A program made the translations under genes and the position numbers. The notes under the pieces were generated by a model. The model had not been told where the DNA came from and did not search any database. It saw only the letters and a program-made list of their open reading frames with translations. A stretch of 64,000 nucleotides of DNA from Lingula anatina (taxonomy: Eukaryota; Brachiopoda; Lingulata; Lingulida; Lingulidae). The stretch lies in assembly GCF_001039355.2 (NCBI RefSeq), contig NW_019773625.1:1268305-1332304 (forward strand), given 5' to 3'. Below, piece after piece: positions 11,001 to 21,800 of the stretch (the stretch's first letter is position 1; every line of letters begins with the position of its first letter).

Positions 11001-14000
11001 TGTAGTAGTTGTAGTTGGTTTAGTAGTTGTAGTGGGTGTAGTAGTTGTGGTGAATGTTGTAGTTGGTGTAGTAGTTGTAGTTGGTGTAGTATTTGTGGTA
11101 ACTGTAGTAGTTGTAGTAGGTTTAGTAGTTGTAGTTGGTGTAGTTGTTGTGGTGAATGTTGTAGTTGGTGTAGTAGTTGTAGTTGGTGTAGTAGTTGTAG
11201 TTGGTGTAGTATTTGTGGTAACTGTAGTAGTTGTAGTAGGTGTAGTAGTTGTAGTTGGTGTGGTAGTTGTGGTAGGTGTAGTCTTTGTGGTAGGCGTTGT
11301 AGTTGTAGTGGGTGTAGTAGTTGTAGTAGGTTTAGTAGTTTTAGTTGGTGTAGTTGTTGTGGTGAATGTTGTAGTTGGTGTAGTAGTTGTAGTGGGTGTA
11401 GTAGTTGTAGTGGGTGTAGTAGTTGTGGTAGGCGTTGTGGTTGTAGTGGTGGTAGTAGGTGTAGTAGTTGTAGTGAGTGTAGTAGTTGTAGTGGGTGTAG
11501 TAGTTGTGGTAGGCGTTGTGGTTGTAGTAGTTGTAGTTGGTGTAGTAGTTGTGGTAGGCGTTGTAGTTGTAGTGGGTGTAGTAGTTGTAGTGGATGTAGT
11601 AGTTGTGGTGGGTGAAGTAGTTGTAGTAGAAGTAGTAGTTGTGGTAGGTGTAGTAGTTGTAGGCTTTGTGGTTTTAGTTGGTGTAGTAGTTGTGGTAACT
11701 GTAGTAGTTGTGGTAGGTACTGTAGTTGTAGTGGGTGTAGTTGTTGTAGTTGGTGTAGTAGTTGTAGTTGGTGTAGTAGTTGTGGTAGGCGTTGTAGATG
11801 TAGTTGGTGTAGTAGTTGTGGTAGGCGTTGTAGTTGTAGTGGGTGTAGTTGTTGTAGTAGGTGTAGTGGTTGTAGTTGGTGTAGTAGTTGTAGTGGAAGT
11901 AGTAGTTGTGGTAGGTGTAGTTGTTGTAGGCTTTGTGGTTTTAGTTGGCGTAGTAGTCGTAGTAGGTGTAGTTGTTGTGGTAGGCACTGTAGTTGTAGTA
12001 GGTGTAGTAGTTGTGGTAGGCGTTGTAGTTGTAGTGGGTGTAGTTGTTGTAGTTGGTGTAGTAGTTGTAGTTGGTGTAGTAGTTGTGGTAGGCGTTGTAG
12101 TTGTAGTTGGTGTAGTTGTTGTAGTAGGTGTAGTGGTTGTAGTTGGTGTAGTAGTTGTAGTGGATGTAGTAGTTGTAGTTGGCGTAGTATTTGTAGTTGG
12201 TGTAGTAGTTGTAGGCTTTTTGGTTGTAGTTGGTGTAGTAGTTGTGGTAGGTGTAGTAGTTGAAGTTGGCGTAGTAGTTGTAGTTGGTGTAGTAGTTGTA
12301 GTTGGTGTAGTTGTTGTAGTTGGCGTAGTAGTTGTAGTTGGTGTAGTAGTTGTAGGCTTTGTGGTTGTAGTTGGTGTAGTTGTTGTAGTTGGCGTAGTAG
12401 TTGTAATGGGTGTAGTAGTTGTGGTTGGTGTTGTAGTAGTAGTGGGTGTAGTAGTTGTAGATGGTGTAGTAGTTGTAGTGGGTGTAGTAGTTGTGGTAGG
12501 CGTTGTAGTGGTAGTTGGCGTAGTAGTTGTACTGGGTGTAGTAGTTGTAGTGGGTGTAGTAGTTGTGGTAGGCGTTGTAGTGGTAGTTGGCGTAGTAGTT
12601 GTAGTGGGTGTAGTGGTAGTAGTCGTACTAGTTGTTGTCAGGAAAGGACCTGAAATCAAAACGTTTAACATAAATTGTAAGGACTGACAAAGGTACCCTT
12701 AGCAGGGCACAACTGACTTTACATTGCTGCTGGTTAACTTCCAGAGTACGATGTCAAAATATTTCGAATTAATAATATTGCAGTATATACAATATTATAT
12801 ATTCCTTCATACATATCTTTCACGAGTTTTTAATAAATATGACAGCGTTCTTAAATATATTTATACGTTGTGCGATAATATTTGGTAATAACACTTGAAA
12901 AATTCTACAGACTTAATCTGTATATATACTGACAGTCAATGGAAACGCATCATTCATTTATCAAATAATATTTTAAGTTCCTTTGGCACATTAAAAAAAA
13001 ATAACAGTTTTCGTGTGAAATATGTGAAATATGAAATTGTGGTCAGCCCACTCTCTTATGACCAAACAAGATTCTCGGTAAAAAAAGTACAAGTGAGTTT
13101 TCTGATGCGTTTTCATTGACTGTCAGTATATATTCTCATGTGCATAATCCCATTTTTTTCATTTTAGATCTGTCATATATCACGAATCTTTGTGCTCCAA
13201 CTTCAATAAACAAACCTTGCTTCAATCACAGATTATAAGACGTCTTTTATTTTCCATTGTAACATTTGATGTTATTATTGAAAATTGTTTGATTAGATTT
13301 CCTAGCATTTTCTAATCTCTCAACGTACTTGAAATGAATTAAAACTGCAAAACTTTCATAGCCTCTAGATAACATTATTTAAAATAAACTGCGACTTTCT
13401 AGAGTAAAAAATAGAAACCCGTTCTCTTGGGGTCGAATTCAAGTGCGAAATCGCTAGCCACGTTACCAAGGCCCATACAGCAGATGGTAGATCATAGCGT
13501 CGTTTACGTCTTTCATTATTTAGTCTTTAAATATGAGATAATACGCTGTTACCTGAGCAAAATATGCCAGAACACCCAGAGTGTGAGGGAGCGGTGTTCA
13601 AGGCATTTTATGCGAGAGACTGGCAGTGTATTATCTGACATATATGCATACCGAGAGAAAGTACATGTACTCGCATTTCACCAAAAAACATTCCTTCAAC
13701 CGAATAAAGCGTATGCCGCCACGGTAACATCTCTATGTATGTTTGTCAATAATTATTCTGTTCAGTTTTACTCACCGTATTGGCATAGGTATTTAGCCTT
13801 GTTTGTACAGCTGTTATCATGCCATGACCATTTTTTATTGAACCAGCTGTACCCCTGATATATCTGTACGCAGTACTCGTAACCGCGGTTTTGGTTATTG
13901 TCCCATGGAATTTTCCATCCTGTCTCGGGTAGAAGGGTACCTAAAACATGATTAACAGATGATTATGTGACATTCTCGACGCCTCTGCCAAAGTTGGTTA

Positions 14001-15500
14001 GTATTGTACGCAAGTCAGATTTTGTACGAAAATGGCGCTATCAATGAAATTTATACTTAATGTGCTGGTAGGTGTAGAAGTGGCAGTGGGTGTAGTACTG
14101 TAGTGAAAGTTGTAGTTGGTGTACATGTGGTTGCTGTTGACCTTTAATGCATTAGTTGGTTTGCGTTGGCACGCGGCCCCAACATGAAACGCTACTAACA
14201 AAAGTTTCTTAATATGTACATTACTTTTTAAAGGGATAACAATTCTTCGCATGGAATCTATATGTCACAATAAAAACCTGGTAAACAACTCAAGGAAATA
14301 TAGTATATTCTATTTCACCACCAAAAATAATGGCAGTTAAAGCAATTATTCTAAAATCTGTGCTTGTCATCCGACCATGTTACCTATATACATGTGGATG
14401 GCTATTGTCTGTAATAATATCTTAAGAGATTATTACAAAAAAGCAAACTTTCTAGAAAAAAAACAAAAAACAGGGAATAAATATGAATCTAGAAATGGAT
14501 TCATTAACCATTGGTAAGGCTGGGAAAATTGTTGTTTACCCCAGGAAAATTCACTTTTTCGCCAAAATGAACGGTTTTTATCCCTTTAATATTAACTATC
14601 TTGCCTGATCCAACCCATTCCCAACGCTTGTTCTTCTGTGGATCATGGAGACCTATCCACGTTGTACTTTTCATAATACTGTTAAAACCATCCTTGATGT
14701 CCTGCCAAATTTCACTACTAATTGCCTCCGCCAAGGTGCCGTTGTACAGCCTACAATCCGCCAAGGCATCCTCCCAATTCTTCGAAGAACTGTACATTCC
14801 AGACACGTATTCGTAGCAAATACCGTTGATGATTTTTGTCTCTATCTTGATATTTCTATCGGTAGGTCGCATTGGACAACTGACAGCATTGGCCCCTAGA
14901 AATAGCATTTATACAGTATTATAGTTTCTTACAGTACCATAAATGAACGCAAGAATAAATATTTTTTCTCTGTTTCACAGGTTAAGCGAAATATCATAGT
15001 GAAAATAATTTCTGGGTGAGATGAATACAACGCAACACTGCATATTATTTCTTACATCGAAACTTATTATTTTCTATTTCAATTTAATTTTATTTATTTT
15101 TTACTTTATATCGAAAACGTTTTTTCCTAGGTATTGTAATGATATTAATGTTTGTTCTACAAGGAAGTAGATTGGACCTTTATACTTCCTTTGTTTTACA
15201 TACTCCACCAAAACAACAAATAATAAGTGGGTGTATTTTCATAAAATCGTTTGTCATCTGGCATTACCATTTGACAAGAAAGAAATTCATTGCTGAAATC
15301 CATTATACCTCATGTATAATGAAGAAATGTACATGTCTAAATAACTATTAATGAATTTCCTGCGATGCGTTCATGAATAAAAAAGTCGTATTAAGCTTAC
15401 CCTTTGGTAGAAGTGCAAACACACAAATTGCGATCACTGCCAAAATCCTAAACCTTTGGCTAAGAGTGAGTAGCGCCTCGTAACTCCCAGTGATCAACAT
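7853..15500 (-). CDS. R3: two-CTLD, two-mucin transmembrane receptor
   Basis: Exons: 15500-15401 signal peptide; 14895-14605 and 13940-13776 CTLD1; 12649-10355 mucin plus first half of CTLD2; 9940-9776 second half of CTLD2; 9469-8630 mucin stalk; 8339-8252 TM; 8045-7853 tail. The sum is 4137 nt, an open frame of 1378 aa with consistent phases. No EGF domains. The two CTLDs are close paralogs (both have GICYEYV, DCRxYxGTLAEAI and YEYCVQIY), so an internal duplication is likely. Probably a heavily glycosylated surface lectin. No EPN/QPD motif is seen, so sugar specificity is unknown. The orphan TM/tail exons at 2682-6051 could be an alternative 3' end. Confidence 0.82.
8252..8339 (-). CDS. R3 transmembrane exon
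   Basis: 88 nt, phase 1 to 2. Encodes [13 protein letters not shown] then [16 protein letters not shown]. The TYTY/MYTY start and glycine run match the R1 TM exon, showing common origin. Confidence 0.8.
8630..9469 (-). CDS. R3 second mucin stalk
   Basis: 840 nt, phase 1 to 1. About 280 residues rich in Thr, Ser, Pro and Val with irregular TTT runs. Ends EAAKRKAEQ, a charged juxtamembrane stretch like the [10 protein letters not shown] of R1. Donor CAAC|GTGAGT. Confidence 0.8.
9645..9720. mobile_element. Second, shorter CAGCAAACA inverted-repeat element
   Basis: Begins ACTCAGCAAACA and ends TGTTTGCTGGGTG, about 76 bp, with an AACGTTACGATAAC interior. Related termini to 10011-10118. Lies on the other side of the CTLD2 exon 9776-9940. 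Confidence 0.6.
9776..9940 (-). CDS. R3 CTLD2 second half
   Basis: 165 nt, phase 1 to 1, acceptor ATTCAAG| and donor TACG|GTGAGG. Contains [29 protein letters not shown] and YLCQY. Same length and closely similar to the CTLD1 exon 13776-13940. Confidence 0.85.
10011..10118. mobile_element. MITE with CCCAGCAAACA terminal inverted repeats
   Basis: Starts CCCAGCAAACACGTCACGTT and ends with its near-perfect reverse complement AACGTGACGTGTTTGCTGGG. Flanked by TA on both sides. No coding capacity. Lies in the R3 intron just upstream of the CTLD2 second-half exon. Confidence 0.75.
10355..12649 (-). CDS. R3 giant mucin exon plus CTLD2 first half
   Basis: 2295 nt in one exon, phase 1 to 1, acceptor GATTTCAG| and donor TCAG|GTACAT. 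About 640 residues are almost pure Thr/Pro, built from an 18-bp minisatellite encoding PTTTTT with Lys, Val, Ser and Phe variants. Then come [15 protein letters not shown] and the CTLD half with [28 protein letters not shown] and WVWVGSG. The repeat stays in frame throughout, which argues for selection on the protein. Length is likely polymorphic and assembly of this tract may be imperfect. Confidence 0.82.
13776..13940 (-). CDS. R3 CTLD1 second half
   Basis: 165 nt, phase 1 to 1, acceptor TTTTAG| and donor TACG|GTGAGT. Contains [14 protein letters not shown], a WHDNSC motif (WND-like) and YLCQY. Confidence 0.85.
14605..14895 (-). CDS. R3 CTLD1 first half
   Basis: 291 nt, phase 1 to 1. Contains [24 protein letters not shown] and WEWVGSG. 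The donor is CAG|GCAAGA, a good GC-AG consensus. The next GT gives phase 0 and does not fit exon 13940-13776. Confidence 0.82.
15401..15500 (-). CDS. R3 exon 1: signal peptide
   Basis: ATG at 15500, 33 codons, hydrophobic core [14 protein letters not shown], donor AAGG|GTAAGC in phase 1. Joins 14895 to give [13 protein letters not shown]. Confidence 0.8.
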
Positions 15501-15811
15501 GGCGAAAGTTAAACTCGTAACTGGTCGCACACCTATTGATATACCGTATATTAAGAACTGGAGGATGGTGAATTTGGTCTGTTCGTGGGATGATATCGAT
15601 GAATATATGACAACAATAGGGAGTGCACAAGTCCAACATGAAGGCGAAAGTTCTCTTGGCTGTGTACCGTCCATGTCAGCGGTTCACTGAGACAATGCGT
15701 TACGTCATCCGCGGTCAGATCAAACACGCTCCAGTTATATAGTAAAAGCCAGTCTTAAGTTTCAAAGCAGAGATTTTGAATATAAGATTTGCGACCCCCT
15801 CCTACCTCCAT

Positions 15812-15812
15812 A

Positions 15813-15862
<50 letters not shown>

Positions 15863-15893
15863 TAATAATAATAAATAATGATGATGATGATGC
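15812..15893. repeat. (AAT)n / (GAT)n microsatellite
   Basis: About 20 AAT units followed by GATGATGATGAT, 0.3 kb upstream of the R3 start. Confidence 0.9.
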
Positions 15894-16029
15894 ATCTCAG
15901 CCCTGTTTACACATGTACATAAAATCTAAAAATACGCATATAAATTAAAAACTAATATAAAAGTAGTTTAACTAAAACTAATAGATACAAGTTAGCCAAA
16001 TTATTTTTGATATCATAAGGTTTTAAGAT

Positions 16030-16222
16030 TTTCATTAAAGCAATGATAACAGTCATTAAAACACAAATTTGATTTTTTCATAAAATTGGGCCATATAATA
16101 GGAGCAGCAGTCTCAATACTCTTGTGACCATGTTTTAAGAGTCTTTTTCGTATCATTTCGCTAAGTTGAAATTGACCGCTGGATCTAAGGATTCTAATGG
16201 GAGTTGAAAGTTTTATTGTATT
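16030..16222 (-). mobile_element. Possible LINE reverse-transcriptase C-terminal remnant
   Basis: An open minus-strand stretch reads STPIRILRSSGQFQLSE, then KRLLKHGHKSIETAAPIIWP. This resembles the LRSS...YGxRSFSxAAPxLWN end of many LINE ORF2 proteins. Short and divergent; called by eye. Confidence 0.35.
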
Positions 16223-16616
16223 GCTTGTGTAAAATGGGCAGGTATATTCATTCTATTTGTTTACACTAAAACAGACCAGTATCACTTTGCAGATAAACAA
16301 TGTACCTGTATACTGATATGGCCACTTGAATGAGTACTATACTGCAAGGAAAATATTTCTTTTTAAAATTTACAAAAAAGTATAATGACCCCTGCCTAAA
16401 TGTGTCTCGAAAGAACGTGATGGGGCTGCGTATAATATCTTGTATGGTATATTTTATTTGAAATGCATGCACAGGCCCGTAGCCGGGGGGGGGGGGGGGT
16501 CTAGGATATCTAACTTACCGCCCTTTTCGCCGAGAAAAAAAAGACCCTCCCTCCCTTGGAAATTGCTGGCTAGGGGCCTGTTAAGTATTTGGTCCGGATA
16601 GGATTCATGTAGCATG

Positions 16617-16652
<36 letters not shown>
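16617..16652. repeat. (GT)n microsatellite
   Basis: About 17 GT dinucleotides. A run of G at 16486-16498 lies nearby. Confidence 0.9.
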
Positions 16653-16655
<3 letters not shown>

Positions 16656-18379
16656 CGTTAACCCCTTATTGTTCTATCGACCTCCGTCAAGTACGGCTGA
16701 TCTGTTTACTTTGTCATCATGTAACTGATAAACAGCATCGGTATAACGTCAAGTACCTCCTGTTTACTACTTGATCGGCATAGAAGCAGTTAGATTTCTC
16801 TCCCTCGCTTTCTCTCTCTCCCTCTTGCATACAAATACACACGTGTAAGTACGCACAAACAATAACTCTAGTTGCTTTCTTGTTTTTTTCTTTTCTTTAC
16901 AGCTGGTTCGATTCCCTGAACAAGAAGTTAATTTGGTGGGTTAATAAAACATGTATAGATAAAACTGGAATGAAACTTCAATTCATATTTTTTTATTGAG
17001 TGGATCGAGCACTGTAGCCATCAATTTCAAAGGGGGTGGGGTGGGTGTTCTTTTCCAGACAAAGTGCCCCTTTTCCCACCTTAGTTGACAAAACTGACAC
17101 ACAAAATTGATCAAATTTGGACGTTGCGTGGATCTTTTCTAGTCGGAAAACGGTTGTTTAGCATGCCCCCCAGGCCCCCTATTCTAGACTTTTTAAAAAT
17201 ATTAAAGTAACCGTCTCAAACATCTGCGTGATATTTAAATATGACAATGCGACATTAAACGCTATTCAAACCAGATTTATTCAAGCTAAAAACCCGTATT
17301 ATGGAAATGACATTATCATTTCAAACTGGCCACGCCATCGTAACCACGTGACAGCACGCGCTTGTTTCACGTTTTCCTTGTGCAGTACACTGGAATAGTT
17401 CTACTTTGTCTCTGTGTGATACTTTTTTTTCTAAACATTTATTCAGACTACTTTCCCAGCAGTTTCCACCACAAAATGTTACATATATGGTGCATATAAT
17501 CCATGTGCGAATGCAATTTGTATTCCATCTGGAATGGGGGTATTTTCGGGTGACTCCTATCCCGTCTTACTGGCGTTATCAGACATTTCGCCCTCTTAAT
17601 GCTGTCGGCGTATATCATCTGCCTCAATTTACACACATTACTCGATTTACGGTGAATAATATTTTTTCAACATGAAACAATCATTCAGGGAGGTATTGAC
17701 CTGAGTATTTAGCGCACAGCTGTTTCACAAAAGGGCCTCAAACCAAAAGAAAGTTTGAAATTGTTTAAAGAAAGAAATCTTAAAAGTGGATATACCTGCA
17801 CTTGTTCACTTTGGTCGATTATTAAACCCATTTCCATTCTTTTGAATTAAAAAGTTTGCTGAACTAAACCTGGCTCTCGTCGAAACTTATATTGAGTTAA
17901 ATAATATGAAAAGTTAATGTACATGCGTGTGGCAAAAGGCTATAGCTAGTAGAAAACAGCTGCTACTCCCGTCCATATTGCCATGCTGTCCTGTCAATCA
18001 TGCAAAAAGTTCTCCCTGAATGACTACCAATACTTCATGGCTACAGATGGGTGCTATCTTGTAGAAGTCTGCTAACTTGAGACAAGCTGGAATATTAATA
18101 ATTAGATAAAGGAATGCAGTTTTTGCCCAATGCAATGAAGCGCAATAGAAAGGCGACAAAAATTAGGCTGTGTGGTAAATTGGCAATTAAAACTGTAACA
18201 CTAAAAAGGGTAAATTTATTACGACGCCTTTGCTACAAAACATGCTTTGTGAATGTCTTTTGGAAACAAGTGTTAACATGATTTCTATTAAGATATATTT
18301 TTTTTGCGAAAATGTGTCGTTAACGATATCAATACCGCGAATTCACATGAGTTTACTATCGTGTGTCTGTCATTCTTAC

Positions 18380-18467
18380 CGTCTGTATAACACTGACGCA
18401 ATTATCACTATAACAAACATGAGAACAACTCCCGTTCCATATCCAGCAAAAATAAAGTGGAGTCCCA
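18380..18467 (-). CDS. R2 transmembrane exon
   Basis: 88 nt, phase 1 to 2, acceptor TTTTCAG| and donor GACG|GTAAGA. Encodes [18 protein letters not shown] then [12 protein letters not shown], a single membrane span ending with Arg-Arg. Confidence 0.8.
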
Positions 18468-18756
18468 CTGAAAATAGAAAATACAATCAGGCTCATGACG
18501 CTGAAAGATTTTACCTTGCAATTGGTTTTATTCTAACTGCTGAATAATTTGGGGCTTACTTTATAATGTCGTCGGCGGGAATCAGAAACGGCTTTGACAA
18601 GGCAGCTGTTTAATTTATGTACAATGATAATTACAAATCTGCAAACATGTTGCAATCTGTACGTAAAAAAACGCAGCTATATCAACTGTTCATATTTTGC
18701 AGCTAAAGCGACGATCGATAATGAACATCGATTTTTATGAGAAGTTATTCAATAGG

Positions 18757-18815
<59 letters not shown>

Positions 18816-21800
18816 AGGAGTAAAAAAAAATCGATTTTGTTTGCGACCCTGATGAGGCCTCTGGGCCGAAACAGCTGTAGGGCCTTATATTAATCAACAT
18901 GGAGATAACAGATTAACTTTGTTCGTTTTCTTGTCTTTCTATATATGTTATTATTGTAGTTAAAACATATATACTTATATATAATTAACTTCAATACATA
19001 TATGTACTTTATTTAAGAAAAATGCATATGTGTACTATGTCATCTTACATGGCTGTTCATCAAGAATTTCTTCCTGATGAATAGCGAGATGGCGGTAACC
19101 GTTCGGCTGTCCGGGCAACTTATGCGTGTCAGGTGTCGCTCCATCACCTTCAGGCTTTGTTGTAGTTGCAACCAGAGCTGATGACGACGGTCCAATAGAG
19201 TTCTCCGGCGTCGCTCCACTAGATGCCGCTGTTTCATTGCCTGCAGATGGTGTTGACTGTTCACCCGGTGACACTGATTGCTGTGGAGGGGTATTATTGG
19301 ACGAACCCGTTGCCGTAGAAACCGTTTCCGTGGAAACATCCGGTGACACTGGTTGCTGTGGAGTGGTCTTACTGGACGAACCCGTTGCCCTAGAAACCGT
19401 TTCCGTGGAAACAACCGGTGACACTGGTTGCTGTGGAGTGGTCTTACTGGACGAACCCGTTGCCGAAGAAACCGTTTCCGTGGTAACACCCGGTGACACT
19501 GATTGTTGTGGAGTGGTCTTACTGGACGAACCCGTTGCCGAAGAAACCGTTTCCGTGGTAACACCCGGTGACACTGATTGCTGTGGAGTGGTCTTATTGG
19601 ACGAACCTGTTGCCGAGGAAACCGTTTCTGTGGTGATGTCACTGGGTTGCGTGCTGACGTCATTTATTGCCGTAGTTTCTTCCGTAGTTGGGACTACTGT
19701 TGTCATAGCCGTGTTTTCCGTGGATGATGACATTGTCGCTGCAGTTTGTGTTGGGCTTTCTGTACCAACGCTCATTGTCTGTGTAACCGTAGTTGCCAGT
19801 GAAGTTGTAGTTTCCTGCGTAGTTGTTGGAGTGGTCGTTGTGGTTGTTGCAGTCGTTGTGGTGGAGGCTGCAGTGACGATAACTGAAAGAGATTTTGGAG
19901 ATAAATTGTTATTGGAATGTCCTGGTGTGAGTACATATCCTTTTTCATGAAATTTCCTAATGAAGCAAAAGTAAATTGCAGAATTTACCAGTGCAGCGGT
20001 GTTTATTTGTCTCATTTCTTGCATTTGTTCTGTGATTTTTTAAAGTTAAACATAATAAAATTCCACACGTATTTGACAAAAGGAATAATTCTTTGTTTTC
20101 AATCTATTTAGATTTGAACATACTTTCGAAATCGAACCAGCATGACCAAAATGATTATAGTCATTAGGAGAAAAATGTTAGACCATGATTAACGTTACAA
20201 AGACATATATTAAATTTAGTTGAAAGAGATCCTCCATATTCTGACTTTAATTCCCTTGCAATTCACCAAAAACCTTTAAGTAGATGCATGTAGATTAACT
20301 ATAAAAATTCATCACATCATAGAGTTGATATTGTTTAGGAAATAAATAAATGAAACTAAAATCGCATGTGCAAAGATCAACTAAAGATTGGTATAAAAAT
20401 CCTGAGCTTTGGAAATATTTGATCTGCCGAAAGCTCGGGAGTTCTGCTCAAGTTTTAGTTGATATTTATAGATCCGTTTTAGCTTAATCTATTTAGAGTC
20501 TACTGTGAAACGTGAATTTAAAACTTAAATTGGCTATAGAAATGTCTTTTGAAAACGCATACATGTATTCCCTATATAGAAGGCACACACAATATTTATG
20601 CGGACGTGGTCAAAATTATTTAGAAGTAAATGAACGGGGACACGCGATGACGTACGTATTTCTCAACACACTTCATAAACAATTGAAATCATATTGAGCA
20701 ATCATATCACCTTTAATTAAATATTAAGATATGAGGGATAAACTTCAGCGGTGCACGTACTATTAAGTACTTCATCACTGTAAGTTGACCTGTGTTGCAG
20801 AGCATCCAGTTCAAATTTGTGTTTTTTGAAAGAAATAGTCAAATATGTAAAAAAAGAAATTGGAAGATTCTACTTCAGCGCATTGGTGATAGAAGAAAAA
20901 TATAAAATTTATAAAAAGTTTTGTCCCCAAATTAATAAAATTATTTCTTCGGAACACATAACGAAAAAAAAAAACGTAAGACGGCTTGCTAAATTTTTAA
21001 TTAAAACATATGATAAAAGACATTATAACATTCTATGTGGTTCTCTACATTAGTAGATATCAGCATTGATAGCAAGTAGAAATGTTCAACAGTTAACCTT
21101 GTCTGTCATAAGTCAAAAACACAATGGACTTACGTATACACCTGCCGTCTGCTTTCTCGTACCCTGATTTGCAGCCCCTGCGATCACATCGATATGAGCC
21201 CACCATGTTCTTACATTTACCGGCACATCCTCCATTGCTCCTCGAACATTCATTATCATCTGTAAAAAAAAAACGTGAACTGGACTGGTTAATATTAAGT
21301 CACTGAAGCTGCTAAACGATAGTTAATTACCCCGTAACAGCTTCAGTAGGCGTGGCAGACATCAGAGCCGCTTAAGCTCAAAGCAATTTAGACAGAAATC
21401 CCTCGGAGGTGGGTCGATCCTGCTAGATCGATGTAGGTGTGGGAACGGACTCTAATTTGATCGACGACAATGTATAAATTGCATTCTATTTGGTTGTGCC
21501 TGGAGGAGAGTCGAAGGGCATCCTGCGTAGCTACTTACCTACACATGCCGCCCGGGCTCGCCTGTACCCCTCTGAACACCCCTTGGAGTCACACCGGTAA
21601 CCCCCAACTGTGTTCCTACACGTGCCTGCGCAGCCGCCATTTTCAGTGTTACACTCGTTTTTATCTGGCGTAGAAAAACATGAATAGATTTATAAGGGTG
21701 GTTTCTATAATATAATGCTTTTAAGAGATATCAGTAACGCATTTTAAGTAGTGTATGTATTCATCTTGTAGTAGACCTTTGCATGATTGCATGTTGAAAT

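Larger units (their letters stand above)
15501..18379. other. R2 3' region / R3 upstream region
   Basis: Should hold the R2 tail exon. The only phase-compatible open stretch noticed (minus 17622-17448, 58 residues, ending LLGK) lacks an NPxY motif and a good polypyrimidine tract. Otherwise microsatellites, a LINE-like remnant and low-complexity sequence. Confidence 0.35.

Noticed and set aside
10579-12687. Long plus-strand open frame rich in Val/Gly
   Set aside because: It is the antisense shadow of the Thr/Pro minisatellite exon of R3; no splice or start context, and the minus strand has a coherent CTLD fusion.
13427-13858. Plus-strand frame of 143 codons
   Set aside because: Overlaps antisense the CTLD1 exon 13776-13940; low-complexity remainder and no homology recognised.
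17448-17622. Candidate R2 cytoplasmic tail
   Set aside because: Phase fits, but the acceptor TTGAG lacks a polypyrimidine tract and the product lacks the motif found in the other tails; kept only as a note.
19126-19950. Plus-strand open frame of 274 codons
   Set aside because: Antisense of the R2 stalk repeats.
20817-21053. Lys/Ile-rich plus-strand frame
   Set aside because: A/T-rich low-complexity intron sequence of R2.
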